From: Achromobacter seleniivolatilans
GTDB lineage: Bacteria > Pseudomonadota > Gammaproteobacteria > Burkholderiales > Burkholderiaceae_B
DNA length: 64,000 nucleotides
NCBI RefSeq assembly: GCF_030864005.1
Contig: NZ_CP132976.1
Span: 3,596,001-3,660,000, forward strand
Direction: 5' to 3'
The notes beneath the pieces were generated by a model. That model had not been told where the DNA came from and did not search any database. It saw only the letters and a list, made by a program, of their open reading frames with translations. This document shows, in pieces, positions 1 to 8,214 of the stretch. The position numbers and the translations under genes are program-made. Every line of letters starts with the position of its first letter. The first letter of the stretch is position 1.

Positions 1-3000
1 CCAGGCGTTTACGGATGCCGCCTTTGGCGAACACAGACTTGGGCCACCACGACGAGCAGGCGGACAGCCACTCGGCCTTTAGCGTGTTGGCATCCAGTTC
101 CGCCAGTTGCGCATTCCACTGCGCGCCCACCTGCGCCCAGTGCGCATTACGCGCCAGGCCGTGCCTGGCCATGGCCTGCACCTGGAATCGGGTTGCGGAA
201 TCGTGCGCTTGCGCCGCCAGGCCCGCAGGCACTTGAGGGGCAGCCAGCAGCACATCGATCAACGCGTCCAGCTTCGCGTAGGCCGCCATGCTCAGACCCG
301 CGCCCGGCAATCCCAACCCCTCGCCGGCGGTAGCGGCCAGCGCCTTGAATGCGGCAATCGCCTGATCCAGCCCCTGAGCGGCAACCAGCAGAGCATCCTG
401 CCAACTTGGGCTCCATTCGGCCATGCCGATGTGCGCCAGCGGGTGGCCATGCAGCTTGCCCAGCTCACCAGACAAGGTAGACATGCGCCTTGCGGTCTCG
501 CGCAGTTGGGCCAGATCCTTGCGGGCGTGCGCCTGCGCATCGGGCCACGTCATCGGCGACGGTTCCAGGCCGGCATACTCGATGCAAGTGCCAATGGCGT
601 CGTAAACGGTCAGGCCGTTAGGATGCTCGTGATGCAGGGCATCAACCAATCCATTCAATTCCTGGCGCAACACGCTCAGATGTTCGGCTTCGCGGGCCCA
701 ATCGTCGCTGGTGCGCTGACCGCTGTGATCCAGCGCCTTGCCCAACTGCTGCAAGACTTCAGATTTGCGCGCTTTGGATGAGTGCAGTTCCAAACAGAAT
801 GGACCCAGGCCGATGTTGGCCAGACGCCGATGCACGACTTCCAGCGCAGCCATTTTCTCGGACACGAACAACACCGTCTTGCCACGCGCCAGCAGGTGCG
901 CGATCAGATTGGTGATGGTCTGGCTTTTGCCCGTTCCGGGCGGCCCTTCCAGCACCAGATCCCGTCCTGCGTCCACGGCGCAGATCGCTTTGAGCTGCGA
1001 CGAATCGGACAACAGAGGTGTCAACAGGTCTTCGGGTTTGTAGCTGTCATCCAGCCGATCAAAACGTTCGTCAAAGGGTTCTTTGGCAAAAGCCTGTCCG
1101 GGGTGATCGATCAGATGCTGGACGACGCGATTGGCTTTGAGCTGCTCGGTGCGGTCCTGCAAGTCTTTCCACATCAGGTACTTGGTGAACGAGAAGATGC
1201 CCAGATGCACCTGTTCCAGCACCTCCCACCCAGCAATTTCCCGCACGGCAAGCCGAAACGCTTGCAGCACGCGGGCCACGTCCACGCCTTTGTCGTCGGC
1301 AGGCAAAATATCCAGGCCCGGAATGCGCAGTTCGTAGTTGTTGCGCAGCATTTGCAGCAACGTGGGGTTGATGATGGTCTCGTCATCGTGACGCACCAGC
1401 CGGAAGCCGCTGCGCACCGATTGACGCTGCAAGGACACAGGCACCAAAATCAGCGGCGCCATATGCGCGCTTTCCGCGCCAGGGCTTTCGGTCCAGCGCA
1501 ACATGCCCATCGCCAGGTAAAGCGTATTCGCGCCGCCTTCTTCCAGGCCCGTACGCGCCGCGCTAAATATCGTCAGCAGGTTGGCGTCCAACGCTTCTTG
1601 CGTCACACGGGCAATCAGCTCCTTGTTGCCTAACGCTTCCAGCGCCATATCGTCCAGCGGCGGCCGCCCGCCCCGGCTCACATGCACTTCGGACATACGC
1701 GGATCATTGCCTTCCATCAAGGCAGCGGGCAAGGGGCGAATGCGGAACTCGCTGCCGTCCACGATCGCGTCTTCCAACCGCGCCAGATCGGGCGCGACCA
1801 GTGGCAACGTCGACTTGGTCAGTTTGAAGTTAAGCAAGCGATTACGCAGCGTCAGGTCGAGCAGGCGCGACTTCCATTTGGCCAGACGGCCCTCCGGCGT
1901 GTCGTCGACAGGTTCCAGGCTGATGACGAACTCTGGATCCAGCGGCGGCAGGTCGGGCGTGGGCTCGATGGCGGCCGGCCGTTCGGTGGATTCCGTATCG
2001 CCTGGGCTCACCGATACCACGCGGGACGGCAGCGGCTTGATCTGCAGTTCGCGTGCGCGGTGTATGTCGATGGCGTAGCGGAAAGTATTTTCTTCGCGCA
2101 GATGAGCCGCGCCCTGCTCCAGCGCCAGCCGCAAAGACGCGCGGTGGTTGGGATGCTGCGCAATACCCGTGGTCTCGAAGACCAGGAATTCACCGCTATC
2201 GACCCGTTTGCGCACGGCCTGTACATCGTCGGTCAGCGGGTCCGCAAAGCAGGCCTGATGCAGCCACACGCCCACCCAGGCATGACCGTCCTTCATCAGG
2301 ATCACGGGGCGCAGTCCCGCCTGCTCCAAGCAAGACGAAAACAGCATGGCCAGATCCAGGCACGTGGCAACGCGGGCTTCGACGATGCGGTCTGGCGTGC
2401 GGATCTTCTGCCCGTCCACGCCAAAGGACGCGGGCGGTTCGGCGTAGTGCAGCGTCTCGGCAGCCAGCGTGCTGTAAATGGCGGATACCTGTTTCCAAAC
2501 CACATCGCGGCTCTTGGACTGGTAGCCGTTCATGGTCAGTTCATTGTGCTGACTGCGCAGCAACGTGGCTGCGCGGCCGATCAGCACGTCTACCGCCGGA
2601 TTGTTCGGCATGGAAAACGCGGCCAGCAGTTCAGGCAAGGCGCGCGTGCCCGCCCATTGGTCGTAGGCCAGTACTGCAATCGGCTGTGACGCCCGGCCCA
2701 CTTCTTGCAGGCCATTCGCCCACGGCGCCTGCGCCACTACGTTGATGCTGGCTCGTACCGCTTCTTGCAAGTCGGCCGCATAAGCGTGGTCAGGCGTCAG
2801 ATCCAGCGGCGAGATGCGGCGGATCTCGCCGGGGACCAGCGAGTCAAAGCGCAGTTTGACGCTTTGCGCAAAGGCCGGATTGCAGCTGACATGAACTTCA
2901 ACATTGTCGAAGCTGTGCTGCGAACGGTTCGTCAGGCGCAGCGAACGGATGATGGGCACCGCGTTCTGGACAGACGCATAACCGACGGTGGGATCGGCTT

Positions 3001-3169
3001 CGATGTCGATCGCGATAGCCGCGTACCAGTCCGCAGGCGGCGCTTTGGCTTCAATGGCCTGTTGCGCATGCTGTGCTTCATGAGGGATGGCATCGGGCGC
3101 GTTGGCCCCCGCGGCTTGCGCCGCACCCTCCTGGATCGCCGGCTGTTCCAGGTCTTGTCGCTTATCCAT
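1..3169 (-). CDS. Very large DUF4011-type superfamily 1 helicase, 3' end beyond the window edge
   Basis: The frame is open from an ATG at 3169 to the window edge, giving at least 1056 residues, so the C-terminus is missing. The N-terminal 400 residues hold a transglutaminase-like patch with C270 (ATCLDLAM) and H296 (DGHAWVG). A DUF4011-type segment starts near residue 430 (KSRLLDLTLRNRLLNF). A clear Walker A, GPPGTGKS, lies at residues 742-749, followed by the helicase/AAA region. Proteins of this layout usually run to 1700-2000 residues and often end in a Vsr/DUF559 or DUF3320 nuclease-like domain, which cannot be checked here. From memory, the single-gene antiphage system Hhe has a DUF4011-helicase-Vsr architecture, so a defence role is possible. 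Other members are of unknown function. The ATG at 3173 is out of frame and stops after three codons, so 3169 is preferred. Confidence 0.85.
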   Translation of the reverse strand, partial: MDKRQDLEQPAIQEGAAQAAGANAPDAIPHEAQHAQQAIEAKAPPADWYAAIAIDIEADPTVGYASVQNAVPIIRSLRLTNRSQHSFDNVEVHVSCNPAFAQSVKLRFDSLVPGEIRRISPLDLTPDHAYAADLQEAVRASINVVAQAPWANGLQEVGRASQPIAVLAYDQWAGTRALPELLAAFSMPNNPAVDVLIGRAATLLRSQHNELTMNGYQSKSRDVVWKQVSAIYSTLAAETLHYAEPPASFGVDGQKIRTPDRIVEARVATCLDLAMLFSSCLEQAGLRPVILMKDGHAWVGVWLHQACFADPLTDDVQAVRKRVDSGEFLVFETTGIAQHPNHRASLRLALEQGAAHLREENTFRYAIDIHRARELQIKPLPSRVVSVSPGDTESTERPAAIEPTPDLPPLDPEFVISLEPVDDTPEGRLAKWKSRLLDLTLRNRLLNFKLTKSTLPLVAPDLARLEDAIVDGSEFRIRPLPAALMEGNDPRMSEVHVSRGGRPPLDDMALEALGNKELIARVTQEALDANLLTIFSAARTGLEEGGANTLYLAMGMLRWTESPGAESAHMAPLILVPVSLQRQSVRSGFRLVRHDDETIINPTLLQMLRNNYELRIPGLDILPADDKGVDVARVLQAFRLAVREIAGWEVLEQVHLGIFSFTKYLMWKDLQDRTEQLKANRVVQHLIDHPGQAFAKEPFDERFDRLDDSYKPEDLLTPLLSDSSQLKAICAVDAGRDLVLEGPPGTGKSQTITNLIAHLLARGKTVLFVSEKMAALEVVHRRLANIGLGPFCLELHSSKARKSEVLQQLGKALDHSGQRTSDDWAREAEHLSVLRQELNGLVDALHHEHPNGLTVYDAIGTCIEYAGLEPSPMTWPDAQAHARKDLAQLRETARRMSTLSGELGKLHGHPLAHIGMAEWSPSWQDALLVAAQGLDQAIAAFKALAATAGEGLGLPGAGLSMAAYAKLDALIDVLLAAPQVPAGLAAQAHDSATRFQVQAMARHGLARNAHWAQVGAQWNAQLAELDANTLKAEWLSACSSWWPKSVFAKGGIRKRL

Positions 3170-3348
3170 CCATCTCTCTCGGTTCGGTTCACTGCCGGCC
3201 AGTGCCGGTGGCGCTTCCCGGACACCCGGGACAGGCCAAGACAGGGCGTCAACCCCGTTATGCTTCATCAAGGTTGAATTCTAAGACGCGATGAGGGTCG
3301 TACTGTTAATAAACACAGGTTTTTGGGCAAGGAATTGTGCCTATTAAA

Positions 3349-3384
3349 GAAAAACCCGCGTTCCCCAATTGAGGAATGCGGGTT
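3349..3384 (-). terminator. Rho-independent terminator of the LprI-like gene
   Basis: A 12-bp inverted repeat (3353-3364 with 3373-3384, one mismatch) around a short AT-rich loop is followed on the minus strand by a run of T. It lies just past the stop of the gene ending at 3435. Confidence 0.75.
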
Positions 3385-3434
3385 GCAACTCAAATCCATC
3401 GGCCTGGCAGGTGCTGGGCGCTTGGCCAACTGCG

Positions 3435-4262
3435 TTACTTGGCTGGCGGATACACAGGGTCAGCCAGGCAAGTCTTCACCCATGCGAAATCGTCTGAATC
3501 GAAAACCTCTCCGTCGATCTTCGACAACGGCTCAGACGTATAAACGTGCTTTGGCTGTTCAGGAGACATGTTCCATTTCGTCTTGCCCTCAGCATCCGAG
3601 CATGCTTCATCTTCGCTGTTGAACGAACACGAAGCGATGGCTTCGGGTTTGCCGTTCACTACCTTGGCAACGTAGCGCTTGGTGTAGACGGCGCCCGACG
3701 CCCAGGACTCATCAACCGAGCACACCCGGTCGTTGTTCTGATAGTGGCGGATTGCAAAGCAGCCGTAGTTCACGTAATCACGCGGCAGCACGTCACACGA
3801 CGTTGAATATCCGGCAAAGGCGCCGCCGGTAAATTGCGCTTGAAACTGCTTTTGGGCAATAGCGCGGCTGATGATGGCGGGCGTGGCCGATTTCTTTTGG
3901 GTCTCTTTGAACTCTGCCGTGCGATTCTGGATCAGCTCGCGTGCGATATCGCTCGCGGATTGGTCATCGGACAGCGCATCGGGCGTGTTGATCAGCGTGT
4001 CCAGCGCCCGGTCTCTTGCTGCAACCCAGCGCTTCTGGCTTTCCACCAGCATCGTGCGGACCTCGCTGTCCGGCGCCTGTTTCAGTATCGCGGCGTAAGC
4101 CCGGTTCAGCTCTGCATCTGCTGCCACGGTCTTTTTGTCCGAGCAAATCAGCTTTTCGGCGGCACTGCTGGCCTTCTTGCAATCGATTGCCAACGCAGGC
4201 GCCGACAACGCGAACAATCCAGCCAGACACAACAACCGTACCGCCGGAAATCCAAGTTTCAT
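3435..4262 (-). CDS. Secreted LprI-like (DUF1311) protein
   Basis: The 275-residue protein starts at the ATG at 4262, where a typical signal peptide begins (MKLGFPAVRLLC, ending ALA about residue 25). A purine-rich stretch precedes this ATG. An upstream in-frame start would add 22 residues ahead of the signal peptide and is less likely. Residues about 26-105 match the lysozyme-inhibitor LprI N-terminal domain (DUF1311): paired cysteines, an AEKLICSD stretch and a helical LNRAYAAIL segment. The C-terminal half is cysteine-rich (at least six Cys) and I do not recognise it. The product should be periplasmic or surface-exposed. LprI domains can inhibit lysozyme, but most DUF1311 proteins are uncharacterised, so the function is open. 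The ClpP-fold protein gene lies 82 bp upstream on the same strand, so the two may be co-transcribed. Confidence 0.75.
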   Translation of the reverse strand: MKLGFPAVRLLCLAGLFALSAPALAIDCKKASSAAEKLICSDKKTVAADAELNRAYAAILKQAPDSEVRTMLVESQKRWVAARDRALDTLINTPDALSDDQSASDIARELIQNRTAEFKETQKKSATPAIISRAIAQKQFQAQFTGGAFAGYSTSCDVLPRDYVNYGCFAIRHYQNNDRVCSVDESWASGAVYTKRYVAKVVNGKPEAIASCSFNSEDEACSDAEGKTKWNMSPEQPKHVYTSEPLSKIDGEVFDSDDFAWVKTCLADPVYPPAK

Positions 4263-4344
4263 CTGATTCTTCTTTGTTCTAAAGCCCTTTCGGGCAGACC
4301 CATGGTGCAAGGTGTGAAGCGCGGGCAAAGCCGCGCCTGAACAC

Positions 4345-5523
4345 TTAACGGCTGATCACTTCGCTGTCTTCCATCACGATGCGGTAACGGTCGCGCAAAT
4401 CCAGCACATAGGTGAAATTCGAAGTGCCGGTCGCACTCTTGCCGCGTTCCGGACTAGACACCTTGTAGTCGTAGATGCCGACCACCATGCACATCTGATC
4501 CTTGCACTTCGCCTTAAGCGAGCTTTGGTCCACCACGAAGCGGCGCACCGGCCAGCGGGCAAAGTACGCTTGCTTGTCTGCCAGAATTTCCGATTTCGGG
4601 CGCTTCTTCTTGAAGTAATCGACATTCGCCGCGTAAAACTCACGCGTGAAATTCATGGCTTCTTCGTTGGTGCCGCTGCCTGCCTGAATCATCAGCGCCG
4701 CGGCATTGATCGCCTTTTGCTCATCGGAAATGGCGGCCGGCGCGGTTTCCTTCTTCATGTAGGGGTTGGCGGCAGGCGCCGAGCCGCTGGGCCCTCCTTG
4801 CGGCGGCAATCCGGAAGGTTGCGGCTGCGCGGGAGCCTGAGTGGGAGCGGGCGCGGGCGAGCTGGGAGGCGCTTTGGCGGCGCCTTGCTGAGGATTGTTC
4901 TGCGCCGTCTGTGTATTGCCCGTGCGGTTGATGCCGTACTTGGCTATTTCCTGCGGCGTGAAGAAATACATTTCCTTCGAAGGCGTGCTGAACATGATAC
5001 CCAGCACATCGGCGGACACGCCGTACTTCGGTAGCGTGGCGACAATATCCGACACCCCGAACTGCGCCTGTTCTCCCGTCAGTTCCGGCGCGGAAATCTG
5101 ATGCACGCCCAACCGCCCTTCAGCCAGGCGTTGCCGCCCCGCGAAGAACACGAACGAGCAGGCGGATGCGCAGTAGCTGTCCTTCGGAATATAGGTATTC
5201 AAGCCGCGTTCATAGACCTCTTCCGCAACCACGAGGCCAATGTGCACCAACCCGCCGCCATTGTTCTGCAGAATGATGGTGGCGATGGTCGGGTGTTCGC
5301 GCAGCGCCTTTTTCAAATTCAGCATATCGTTCGCGCCCACGGCGCCCACATACACCAGCAGGCTGGGCTGACTGGGCAAGTAGAAGAACGGGCCGTAGCG
5401 CTCGGGCTCTTCGGCAGACTTCTGCGTTTGAGGCTGCGCCGGAGTCTGGGCCACAACGGCGGACATACCCGCCAAAGACAGGGCAAGGCCCGTTCCAAAA
5501 GCCGCTAGTTTTGTTTTCAGCAT
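4345..5523 (-). CDS. Predicted periplasmic ClpP/crotonase-fold protein
   Basis: The 392-residue protein has a signal peptide (residues 1-25, ending VVAQ) and then a ClpP-like domain at about 45-200. Expected family features are present: an N-terminal strand with a GGG turn (residues 89-91), a CASAC segment with S120 as candidate nucleophile, and GVHQ with H141 as candidate base. This resembles the COG3904 group of predicted periplasmic proteins. A proline/alanine/glutamine-rich linker spans about 210-260. A separate C-terminal domain (about 265-392) contains a Cys pair in KCKDQMC and is unknown to me. The substrate is unknown and proteolytic activity is only inferred from the fold. The downstream LprI-like gene on the same strand suggests a shared envelope role. 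Confidence 0.7.
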   Translation of the reverse strand: MLKTKLAAFGTGLALSLAGMSAVVAQTPAQPQTQKSAEEPERYGPFFYLPSQPSLLVYVGAVGANDMLNLKKALREHPTIATIILQNNGGGLVHIGLVVAEEVYERGLNTYIPKDSYCASACSFVFFAGRQRLAEGRLGVHQISAPELTGEQAQFGVSDIVATLPKYGVSADVLGIMFSTPSKEMYFFTPQEIAKYGINRTGNTQTAQNNPQQGAAKAPPSSPAPAPTQAPAQPQPSGLPPQGGPSGSAPAANPYMKKETAPAAISDEQKAINAAALMIQAGSGTNEEAMNFTREFYAANVDYFKKKRPKSEILADKQAYFARWPVRRFVVDQSSLKAKCKDQMCMVVGIYDYKVSSPERGKSATGTSNFTYVLDLRDRYRIVMEDSEVISR

Positions 5524-5919
5524 TGGTTTTGTTCTATCGCAAAATAATCAATCCTGATCCACGGAACGCATGTCGCAGGTCGTTTCTTCGTTTGAACACA
5601 TGCCCCGGAACCAGGCTCGTCCCGCCTTGTGATCTTTCTCGGGGATCTCAACAAGCGCATCGTTCGGCATCACCGCGAGCTGACTGAATGCCGAGCCTTA
5701 CGTCGTCGGATTTTATCCAACCTGCGCCCCGATACAAATCGCGGGCTGGCGCGCCATTTTGCATGAAATCTCTTGTCAGCATGGAAACATGGCCAAACGC
5801 TCTGAAACACTTGAGCGCACTCTGTCCGCCCGACTACTCGTACTGTGCCTCCCTCGGCAAGGCACGGTTGCACGGCATCCCTGTTCGGGCATTGCCCTTG
5901 CCATTGACACTCTTTCGCC
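5524..5919. other. Intergenic region upstream of two divergent envelope genes
   Basis: This 396-bp gap separates the minus-strand ClpP-fold gene from the plus-strand secreted protein at 5920. It should hold both promoters, but I see no convincing -35/-10 pair. It contains one possible short minus-strand reading frame (listed separately) and no RNA gene or repeat. Confidence 0.5.
5548..5670 (-). CDS. Possible 40-residue small ORF or gene remnant
   Basis: A 40-codon frame starts at an ATG at 5670 and ends 24 bp upstream of the ClpP-fold gene on the same strand. Its sequence (begins MPNDALVEIPEKD, contains two cysteines) has an ordinary amino-acid mix, unlike the arginine-rich shadows around it. 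The frame is closed by a TAA a few codons upstream of the ATG. There is no clear Shine-Dalgarno sequence and I recognise no family. It could be a real microprotein, the tail of a decayed gene, or chance. Confidence 0.25.
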   Translation of the reverse strand: MPNDALVEIPEKDHKAGRAWFRGMCSNEETTCDMRSVDQD

Positions 5920-6867
5920 ATGCGTACGCAACTTGCCTCTTTGCTGGTCTCTCCCCTGTTGGCCCTGACTGTTGCCGCGCTGCAAGCGCCTGCGGCCATG
6001 GCATCTACCACCGTGCAGTCCTTGGACCAAACCCGAGACGCGATCAAGACCCAGGATGCGCGCAAGATGTACGACAGCGAAATGAGCGGCGCGCCGCAGC
6101 CCGACGGCCTGGGCATAGCGCTGCCACCGGGTTTTAGCGCCGAGTTTCTCATGCAGCAACTGGCGCCTGGCCAGAATCCAAAGCGTTTGCTGGTCGCGGG
6201 CGCCAAGCCCTGGCCGCAGCGCGCCGGCACATTTGTCGCGATGGTGTGTTTGGCAGCCACTGCTGAACGCGCCGAACGGCTCATCAAGTTTGGCGGTGGC
6301 GGCTGTAGCGATCTGTCCCGCGATGAAGACAAGAACGAAGTCTGGGTCGGCGTGTTTGAATCGACGGCGGGATCAACGCCCAAGTTGCTGGCACGCACCG
6401 ATGGACCGGTCGACACACCCACCGACTGGAGCGACACCGACATAGATTTACCGCTGGATTTGGCCACCCAAGATACCGATGCGCCGATGCAGGCCAAACC
6501 TGCCGAATGGCAGCGGTTCGATCTGGCGCCTTATCAGATCCGGCCCGGCGAAATGGCTTTCGGCATGCGGGCAGGCTGGAGCGAAGGATATGCAGGCGGC
6601 GGTGCGAGCTTTAACGCCTTGTACCTGTTCCGCATCGACGGCCCGCACCTGCGCGTTGTGTTCGCGCAGCCTATGTCGTTCGTCAAATCCATTGCGGGCG
6701 ATTGGAATCCAGACGGCACGAGAGAACACGATATGTCCGATGCCAGCAATACGCTGGTGATCCTGCCGGGTAAGACAGATGGATTCTTCAATATCCAGCT
6801 GCGCCAGCAAGGGGAAAAATGGCGGCGCACCTTGAAGTGGTCCGGCGCCAAACAACGCTACGAGTAA
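5920..6867 (+). CDS. Secreted protein of unknown function
   Basis: The 315-residue protein has a clear signal peptide (MRTQLASLLVSPLLALTVAA, cleavage near residue 29). The mature part is acidic and soluble, with a Cys pair (in MVCLAATAE and GGGCSDL) that could form a disulfide. Short strand-rich stretches recur. I do not recognise a domain. Codon use and the third-position GC bias match neighbouring genes, which supports it as real despite a competing frame on the other strand (5670-6497). A tiny lipoprotein gene follows 6 bp after the stop and is probably co-transcribed. The product is likely periplasmic. Confidence 0.7.
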   Translation: MRTQLASLLVSPLLALTVAALQAPAAMASTTVQSLDQTRDAIKTQDARKMYDSEMSGAPQPDGLGIALPPGFSAEFLMQQLAPGQNPKRLLVAGAKPWPQRAGTFVAMVCLAATAERAERLIKFGGGGCSDLSRDEDKNEVWVGVFESTAGSTPKLLARTDGPVDTPTDWSDTDIDLPLDLATQDTDAPMQAKPAEWQRFDLAPYQIRPGEMAFGMRAGWSEGYAGGGASFNALYLFRIDGPHLRVVFAQPMSFVKSIAGDWNPDGTREHDMSDASNTLVILPGKTDGFFNIQLRQQGEKWRRTLKWSGAKQRYE

Positions 6868-6873
6868 TCCGTC

Positions 6874-6987
6874 ATGAAACGGATACTGCTGGTTTCGCTG
6901 TTGCTTCTGGCAGGCTGCAAGCCGACGCCCGAAAAAAAACGGGACAGCGTTAGTGAATCGTACGCGCGCCCTTGCGAGCCCGTTTGA
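6874..6987 (+). CDS. Tiny 37-residue lipoprotein
   Basis: ATG at 6874 opens a 37-codon frame beginning MKRILLVSLLLLAGCKPTPE. This is a textbook lipoprotein signal: two basic residues, a leucine-rich core and lipobox LAGC with the lipidated Cys at residue 15. The mature tail is only 23 residues and charged. It starts 6 bp after the secreted-protein gene, so it probably shares that transcript. Its last 38 bp overlap the 3' end of the convergent diguanylate cyclase gene (ends 6950). It may be a real entericidin-sized lipoprotein or a longer lipoprotein gene cut short. The lipobox argues against chance. Confidence 0.55.
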   Translation: MKRILLVSLLLLAGCKPTPEKKRDSVSESYARPCEPV

Positions 6988-8005
6988 TTTCATACATGCG
7001 CGCATCGGCCAGCCGCACAAGCGCTTCGGCATCCTGGCCACGCGGGTCTACTGCCACCACGCCGACGCTGGCGCCCTCGTAGGGCACAGCCATATCGCCC
7101 AGCTGATACTTTCCGATGGTAGCGGCCGTGGCTCGGTCTTCCAGCGTCCGGGCCGCTTCTTCCGCCGTTCCGCGCACAGCTTCGCCGTTTGGCCCGGCGT
7201 CGCCCCGCTCTAATGCGGGGCCCGGCCCAATCAATACGAACTCATCGCCGCCGATCCGGCCCAGCATGTCGGAGGTGCGTAGCGTAATGGCCAGCCGGCG
7301 CGAAATCTCTTGCAGGAACTGGTCCCCCTGCTGATGCCCATAGGTATCGTTAATGCCTTTGAAGCCGTCCAGGTCGATCACGCCGACCAACACGCTGCCG
7401 CCTTCACGCAAGGCGCGCTTTTGCAGGCGATCAAGCTCTTCATAGAGCGCGCGCCGGTTCGGCAGCCCCGTCAGCGGATCGGTCAGCGCATACGACATGA
7501 GTTGCACATTGGCGGCGTGCAGTTGTTCCATCAACAGCTCGCGCTCAAGAAAATTGGCGATCACGTTGGAGAACAGCTTCAACACGGCCTCTGCTTGCGG
7601 GGCGATCTGGTGCTTGCCAGCGCTGGCTGCGCACAAGGTGCCCAGCAACATCCCTGTATCCGTACGTACGGGCGTGCTGACATAGGTCTGTATACCCAGA
7701 GCCCGCGCGGCCTCGGAATCCGGCCAGCAGCTGGAAACATCGCTCGTGCACATACGGCCTTCATCCAGCGCACGCTTGCACAAGGTGTCGCCCCACGGCA
7801 CAGAAAGACCTTCGGGAATCTGCAAGTCACCTACATTGCGCGCGTAGCGCACATGTTGCAGGTCGGCCTTCAAGTCAATTGATGTGAGATACGTGGATTC
7901 CAACCCAGTGACTGAACCAAGCATTTCCAGAAGCGGTCGGGTTAATTGTTCTACCGACTTGGCTTGTGGAAGTGAAGTCGACAGGCCAGCGAGTATCGGG
8001 TCCAA
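6950..8005 (-). CDS. GAF-GGDEF diguanylate cyclase, probably TTG start
   Basis: The 351-residue protein makes cyclic di-GMP from two GTP. An N-terminal GAF-type sensor domain covers about residues 10-155 and a GGDEF domain about 170-345. The catalytic motif GGDEF is intact at 252-256. An inhibitory I-site RTSD sits at 243-246, five residues upstream, so product feedback inhibition is expected. Starting at TTG 8005 is favoured because AAGGAG lies 7 bases upstream. The ATG at 8089 would add 28 basic, non-domain residues and has no such site. No membrane segment is seen, so the enzyme is cytoplasmic. The GAF ligand is unknown. The 3' end overlaps the small lipoprotein gene on the opposite strand. 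Confidence 0.9.
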   Translation of the reverse strand: MDPILAGLSTSLPQAKSVEQLTRPLLEMLGSVTGLESTYLTSIDLKADLQHVRYARNVGDLQIPEGLSVPWGDTLCKRALDEGRMCTSDVSSCWPDSEAARALGIQTYVSTPVRTDTGMLLGTLCAASAGKHQIAPQAEAVLKLFSNVIANFLERELLMEQLHAANVQLMSYALTDPLTGLPNRRALYEELDRLQKRALREGGSVLVGVIDLDGFKGINDTYGHQQGDQFLQEISRRLAITLRTSDMLGRIGGDEFVLIGPGPALERGDAGPNGEAVRGTAEEAARTLEDRATAATIGKYQLGDMAVPYEGASVGVVAVDPRGQDAEALVRLADARMYEIKRARKGARTIH

Positions 8006-8132
8006 CGAAAATCTCCTTGAAGCGCGCGCTTGCTGCTGCGCGATTATCCAACCGCGGCCCCACTTTGGACCGGTCCGTTCAGCCGCCATTATGCACTGCT
8101 GGTTTATGCCCGATACCGATTAATAAGCAATG

Positions 8133-8167
8133 AAAAACCCGCATCCCCCTTTCGGAGAATGCGGGTT
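8133..8167 (-). terminator. Terminator of the nitroreductase gene
   Basis: A 9-bp inverted repeat (8136-8144 with 8159-8167) is followed on the minus strand by five T. It lies 48 bp past the nitroreductase stop codon. Confidence 0.75.
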
Positions 8168-8214
8168 TGAATACCGCGCTATCGTTTCAGGCGTCAAATA
8201 ATGCCCAAAGGCAA

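Noticed and set aside
107..2689. Three long plus-strand frames (107-781, 782-1633, 1682-2689)
   Set aside because: They are antisense to the helicase gene, rich in Arg/Gln/His and without domains. The minus frame has a Walker A and family sequence throughout.
5670..6497. A 275-codon minus-strand frame opposite the secreted protein gene
   Set aside because: Ser/Arg/Cys-rich with no signal peptide or domain, whereas the plus frame starts with a good signal peptide.
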